41,794 nt of DNA from Bacilli bacterium (GTDB lineage Bacteria > Bacillota_I > Bacilli_A > RF39 > UBA660): assembly GCA_017404385.1 (NCBI GenBank), contig JAFRCK010000025.1:1-41794 (forward strand). The letters are read 5' to 3'. The first letter of the stretch is position 1, and each line of letters opens with the position of its first letter. Made by a program: the position numbers and the translations under genes. The notes beneath the pieces were generated by a model. The model did no database searches and was not told the origin of the DNA. It saw only the letters and a program-made list of their open reading frames with translations. This document shows positions 41,428-41,794 of the stretch, one piece after another.

Positions 41428-41447
41428 CGCAATAGCAACCTATTGCG
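41428..41447. other. Inverted repeat of unknown role
   Basis: CGCAATAG and CTATTGCG (41428-41435 with 41440-41447) with a 4-nt loop. There is no T-run on either side, so it is not a plain terminator. It could be an operator or part of a longer mRNA 3' structure. Confidence 0.4.
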
Positions 41448-41475
41448 AACAGAATATCTTAATATTCTGATTGTT

Positions 41476-41794
41476 TTATTTTTCTCTTTTTATAAATAAT
41501 ATTATTAATATAACTGTAATTATAATAATTAATAATGGTGCTATTCTAAAAAATATCCACTCAAATGAGTGCCATAATGTTCCAATAACAGACCATTCGG
41601 GATTACCATAATCCCATGTTAAATATGGGCTACCTAATAGTGCTAATAAAACGAAGAAAAATATTAAACATATGTCTATTATTAATAATACCATAATTTT
41701 TCTTTTTCTTTTTTGTTTTTGACTAATTGATAATTGTTCATTAATAACTTCCAATTTTTCAGATATTACTTTTAAATCATTTGTTTCTTTTTCT
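41476..41794 (-). CDS. Small two-TM protein (N-terminus beyond window)
   Basis: The frame is open to the right edge; at least 105 codons are visible. It reads a short charged helix (KVISEKLEVINEQL), a basic stretch, a membrane segment (MVLLIIDICLIFFFVLLALL), a short loop with TWDYGNPEWS, and a second membrane segment ending in KREK. An internal TTG at 41754 is not needed as a start. No family recognised. Confidence 0.6.
   Translation of the reverse strand, partial: EKETNDLKVISEKLEVINEQLSISQKQKRKRKIMVLLIIDICLIFFFVLLALLGSPYLTWDYGNPEWSVIGTLWHSFEWIFFRIAPLLIIIITVILIILFIKREK

Noticed and set aside
41428-41447. Terminator of the edge gene
   Set aside because: A good stem but no T-run; the hairpin at 41400-41419 is the better terminator.
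1-41794. Mycoplasma-type code (UGA as Trp) because of the very low GC
   Set aside because: RF2 with the SPF tripeptide and its own UGA regulation is present, and Trp is encoded as TGG in all the genes I translated.

Overview
The window is a very AT-rich chromosome segment from a Gram-positive-type bacterium, most likely an uncultured gut member of the Bacilli or a related Bacillota lineage. This is inferred from gene order and family content: prfB-yitT-ftsE-ftsX-M23 hydrolase, cdaA-ybbR, parA-parB-DUF951 and rplM-rpsI. The code is standard: prfB (RF2, SPF tripeptide) is present and is made through a +1 shift at an in-frame TGA. Almost everything lies on the minus strand; only a zinc-dependent phospholipase-like gene and a 37-codon gene are on the plus strand.

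Layout. 1-14070 (minus): one uninterrupted reading frame of 4690 codons that runs off the left edge. It is a giant modular surface protein with an N-terminal hydrophobic segment, InlB/Flg_new-type repeats, eleven MucBP-like modules, two Big_2 domains, two BspA/DUF285 leucine-rich blocks, a DUF6273-like domain and two beta-sandwich-like domains. I read all lines of this frame and found no stop. 14166-17534: parA, parB, a DUF951 protein and an AbgT-type transporter. 17668-20070: phospholipase C-like protein, PgeF and a degenerate kinase-fold protein. 20221-21409: rplM-rpsI with a structured leader, and a divergent 37-aa basic peptide gene with its own promoter and terminator. 21435-24368: lipoprotein, CdaA and CdaR (c-di-AMP synthesis). 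24573-29323: prfB, YitT-like protein, FtsE, FtsX and a coiled-coil M23 hydrolase, a cell-division unit in which FtsEX probably controls the hydrolase. 29443-32061: three membrane proteins.

32200-41794 looks like an accessory island. It holds an eight-zinc-ribbon protein with an embedded Vsr/DUF559-like nuclease, a 155-aa partner, a UvrD-type helicase with an inserted nuclease-like domain and C-terminal zinc ribbons, an XRE regulator, two adjacent proteins with possible ADP-ribosyltransferase-like N-termini (one fused to a HAD phosphatase domain), and a cut membrane protein. Two SEC-C-like tails and a 15-bp direct repeat flank the zinc-ribbon pair, suggesting gene turnover. The island could be a defence or conflict locus, but this is inference.

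Regulatory signals are unusually uniform. The 9-mer TGTTATAAT (extended -10) occurs on the minus strand just ahead of eight genes, often so close to the start codon that the mRNA should begin at or just before the ribosome binding site. Many genes end in hairpin plus T-run terminators that overlap their own stop codons.
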